The notes under the pieces were generated by a model. It did no database searches and was not told the origin of the DNA. It was given only the letters and a program-made list of their open reading frames with translations. From positions 1-6,873 of the forward strand of contig JAFRKM010000056.1 of the NCBI GenBank assembly GCA_017431755.1: a DNA stretch of 6,873 nucleotides, in the 5' to 3' direction. Numbering within the stretch: position 1 is the first letter of the stretch; each line of letters begins with the position of its first letter. Of the stretch, positions 5,469 through 6,873 are shown piece after piece. The DNA is from Clostridia bacterium (lineage in GTDB: Bacteria; Bacillota; Clostridia; Oscillospirales; Acutalibacteraceae). The translations under genes and the position numbers were made by a program.

Positions 5469-5711
5469 TTATAAACCGATTTTTTTAACTAATGATTTAA
5501 TATTTTTAAATACTTCATCTAAACCTTTACTTACATCTATATCTCCTTTATAAATGTTATAAAGAATTTTACCAACCTTTACAACAACTATAACCGCAGT
5601 ACCAATTACCACTATTTTATCAATTACTGCTTCTACATTTACTGATTCCACACTACCTCCGGAAATATTTTCAAGTTCTTCCATTGATAATGCTTTAACA
5701 TTTGTGTTCAT
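5469..5711 (-). CDS. Double-glycine leader peptide, first of tandem trio, longest core
   Basis: This 80-residue precursor begins at ATG 5711 with leader MNTNVKALSMEELENISGG (1-19), a full match to the double-glycine consensus. The 61-residue core differs from the other two: an acidic-hydrophobic start (SVESVNVEAVIDK), a very hydrophobic Val/Ile run (IVVIGTAVIVVVKVG), then a charged amphipathic tail rich in Lys and Asp ending VKKIGL. Net charge is about +2; no Cys, no GxxxG. AAGGAG (5727-5722) lies 10 nt before the start. A fully consensus promoter precedes it, directly after prmC. It may be a bacteriocin component; given its different core it might also serve as partner or as a regulatory peptide. 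I do not recognise the core. No obvious terminator separates it from the second peptide gene. Confidence 0.85.
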   Translation of the reverse strand: MNTNVKALSMEELENISGGSVESVNVEAVIDKIVVIGTAVIVVVKVGKILYNIYKGDIDVSKGLDEVFKNIKSLVKKIGL

Positions 5712-5745
5712 TTTACAAACACTCCTTTCTTTGTTTTATAATTTA

Positions 5746-5774
5746 ATTATAACATATTGAAAATCATTTGTCAA
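5746..5774 (-). promoter_or_regulatory. Perfect consensus promoter of the peptide gene cluster
   Basis: On the minus strand -35 TTGACA (5774-5769), 17-bp spacer, -10 TATAAT (5751-5746), with TGT directly before the -10 (extended TGnTATAAT). All elements match consensus. Transcription should start near 5739, about 28 nt before ATG 5711. The -35 lies only 9 bp downstream of the prmC stop codon. Confidence 0.9.
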
Positions 5775-5782
5775 TACTTTTT

Positions 5783-6631
5783 CTAATTTTTTATACCAAT
5801 TACAACTCTTACTATTTCGTTTATATCCTTTGACCCAATTATCTTTTTAAATCCATACAACTGCATTATTTTTTTTACATCTTCAAACTGGCCCGCGCCA
5901 ATTTCAAAAGCCATTATTCCGCCAAACTTTATCTTGCATGCCCAAAATTTACAAATCTTTTTATAAAAATCAAGCCCGTCTTCCCCACCAGCTAGTGCTA
6001 AGATTGGCTCTTTTTTTACCTCTTCTTCCAGATTCTCGATTTCTGAATTTTTTATATATGGTGGATTAGAAACAACAGCGTCCAAGCTTTCGTCATCAAT
6101 TTTTTTATAAAATTCAAACACATCAGAATTAATAGGTAAAACATTACTCTTATTAATCCTGATATTTTCTTTTAAATATTCAAATGCTTTTTTAGAAATT
6201 TCCACCGCATAAATTTTTGAATTATTACTTAATTTTTTATCAAGTGTAATTGCAACACACCCACTACCACTACACAAATCAACAATTTTAGGGCTACTTT
6301 TTATACTTAAAACTTTAACACTTTCCTCCACAAGTACCGATGTATCTTCCCTTGGAATTAATACACCTTCACCAACTTTAAATTTAAGGCCCATAAATTC
6401 CCACGACCCTAAAATATATTGAAGCGGAATATTTTTTTCTCTTTTAAAAATTATTTCTTTTATCTTTTCATATGCACCGATTTCTATATTGTTTTGACCA
6501 TTTAGCAAAAGCGAAATCCTATCCATTTTAAAATAATGTTCAAATATAATGCCGGCCTCCGTACGGAAGTCAGCTTTTTTAATTTTTTTTAAACTTTCTT
6601 TTGTAAATTTAAAAAGTTCAAACCATGTCAT
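5783..6631 (-). CDS. prmC: Peptide chain release factor N5-glutamine methyltransferase
   Basis: PrmC methylates the Gln of the GGQ motif in release factors RF1 and RF2 using S-adenosylmethionine, raising termination efficiency. The 282-residue protein has an N-terminal helical release-factor-binding domain (1-75, with the LQYILGSWEFMGLKF segment), LIPREDT (91-97; usual form LIPRPDT), SAM-binding motif I VDLCSGSG (117-124), and catalytic NPPY (189-192) followed by EPILALAGGEDGL (208-220). An in-frame ATG further upstream (6685) would add 18 Lys/Arg-rich residues that are simply the kinase C-terminus read in another frame. ATG 6631 matches the family N-terminus and has AAGGAA (6648-6643) upstream, so it is preferred. 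It overlaps the upstream kinase gene by 14 nt, indicating one operon with coupled translation. It ends with TAG just before the peptide-cluster promoter. Confidence 0.95.
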   Translation of the reverse strand: MTWFELFKFTKESLKKIKKADFRTEAGIIFEHYFKMDRISLLLNGQNNIEIGAYEKIKEIIFKREKNIPLQYILGSWEFMGLKFKVGEGVLIPREDTSVLVEESVKVLSIKSSPKIVDLCSGSGCVAITLDKKLSNNSKIYAVEISKKAFEYLKENIRINKSNVLPINSDVFEFYKKIDDESLDAVVSNPPYIKNSEIENLEEEVKKEPILALAGGEDGLDFYKKICKFWACKIKFGGIMAFEIGAGQFEDVKKIMQLYGFKKIIGSKDINEIVRVVIGIKN

Positions 6632-6873
6632 TTTCTGTTTGTTCCTTTTCAGTTTCTTCCTGCTTTTGCTCTTCTTCTTTTGCAATAGGAAAATTCACAG
6701 TAACTGTAGTGCCAAACCCTTCTTCGCTTATTATGTCAAGCGTTCCACCATGAAGAACCACAATTTCATCAACAATTGCTAAACCAATTCCGGAACCACG
6801 TTTAAGGTAATTCGCTTTATAAAACTTTTTAGTAATATTTGGTAAATGTTCCGCAGGAATACCACAACCGTTA
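6618..6873 (-). CDS. Histidine kinase, C-terminal ATPase portion (N-terminus off the right edge)
   Basis: The last 84 residues of a sensor kinase are visible, ending in TGA 6620-6618. They contain the G1 box remnant NGCGIP, the F-box region (KKFYKAN), the G2 box RGSGIGLAIVDEIVVLHGG, and the closing strand EGFGTTVTVNFP of a HATPase_c domain. After these comes a Glu/Gln/Lys-rich tail (AKEEEQKQEETEKEQTEN). Upstream domains, partner regulator and signal are outside the window. The gene overlaps prmC by 14 nt in a different frame. It is not the same as the kinase at 3336-4067. Confidence 0.92.
   Translation of the reverse strand, partial: NGCGIPAEHLPNITKKFYKANYLKRGSGIGLAIVDEIVVLHGGTLDIISEEGFGTTVTVNFPIAKEEEQKQEETEKEQTENDMV

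Noticed and set aside
5165..5711. CRISPR-like or insertion-sequence explanation for the repeated leader blocks
   Set aside because: The repeats are coding leaders of intact ORFs with irregular spacing; no transposase, terminal inverted repeats or regular spacers are seen.
6632..6685. Lys/Arg-rich N-terminal extension of PrmC
   Set aside because: It is an out-of-frame reading of the kinase C-terminal tail; ATG 6631 matches PrmC N-termini.

Overview
This is an AT-rich, low-GC bacterial chromosome segment. Strong Shine-Dalgarno sites (AAGGAG type), TTGACA/TATAAT promoters, U-tract terminators and family resemblances (YkpA-like ABC-F ATPase, a clostridial type of GlmU-like hexapeptide protein, class II bacteriocin-type leaders) point to Bacillota, most likely a Clostridia-like anaerobe. 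That assignment is inference. The standard genetic code fits all the genes.

Left part, minus strand (1-2172): an initiator tRNA-fMet has its own promoter and an intrinsic terminator. Next comes rdgB (house-cleaning XTP/dITP pyrophosphatase), then an ABC-F ATPase whose ribosome-binding site lies inside the last codons of rdgB and whose C-terminus runs off the left edge. From 2173 to 2590 there is no gene, but this very AT-rich stretch holds two inverted repeats, a heptamer direct repeat and a possible promoter.

Middle, plus strand (2591-4800): a two-component pair, an OmpR/PhoB-family response regulator (GTG start) followed by a soluble histidine kinase with no sensor or membrane segment (TTG start). 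A GlmU-C-terminal-like left-handed beta-helix protein follows. Between the kinase and this last gene is an 11-bp hairpin with a U-tract, lying between the only good Shine-Dalgarno and the likely start codon. A strong hairpin at 4806-4835 separates this block from the convergent genes to the right.

Right part, minus strand (4886-6873): transcription runs from a histidine kinase (only its C-terminus is in the window) into prmC, which it overlaps by 14 bases. Directly after the prmC stop lies a fully consensus promoter, which drives a tandem of three short peptide genes. All three carry an almost identical 19-residue double-glycine leader (LSMEELENxSGG) followed by very different hydrophobic cores of 61, 44 and 43 residues. 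These look like unmodified class II bacteriocin or related secreted-peptide precursors cut after Gly-Gly by a C39-peptidase ABC exporter. No exporter, immunity gene or modification enzyme lies in the window. This trio is the most interesting part of the window; the rest is mostly housekeeping and signalling.
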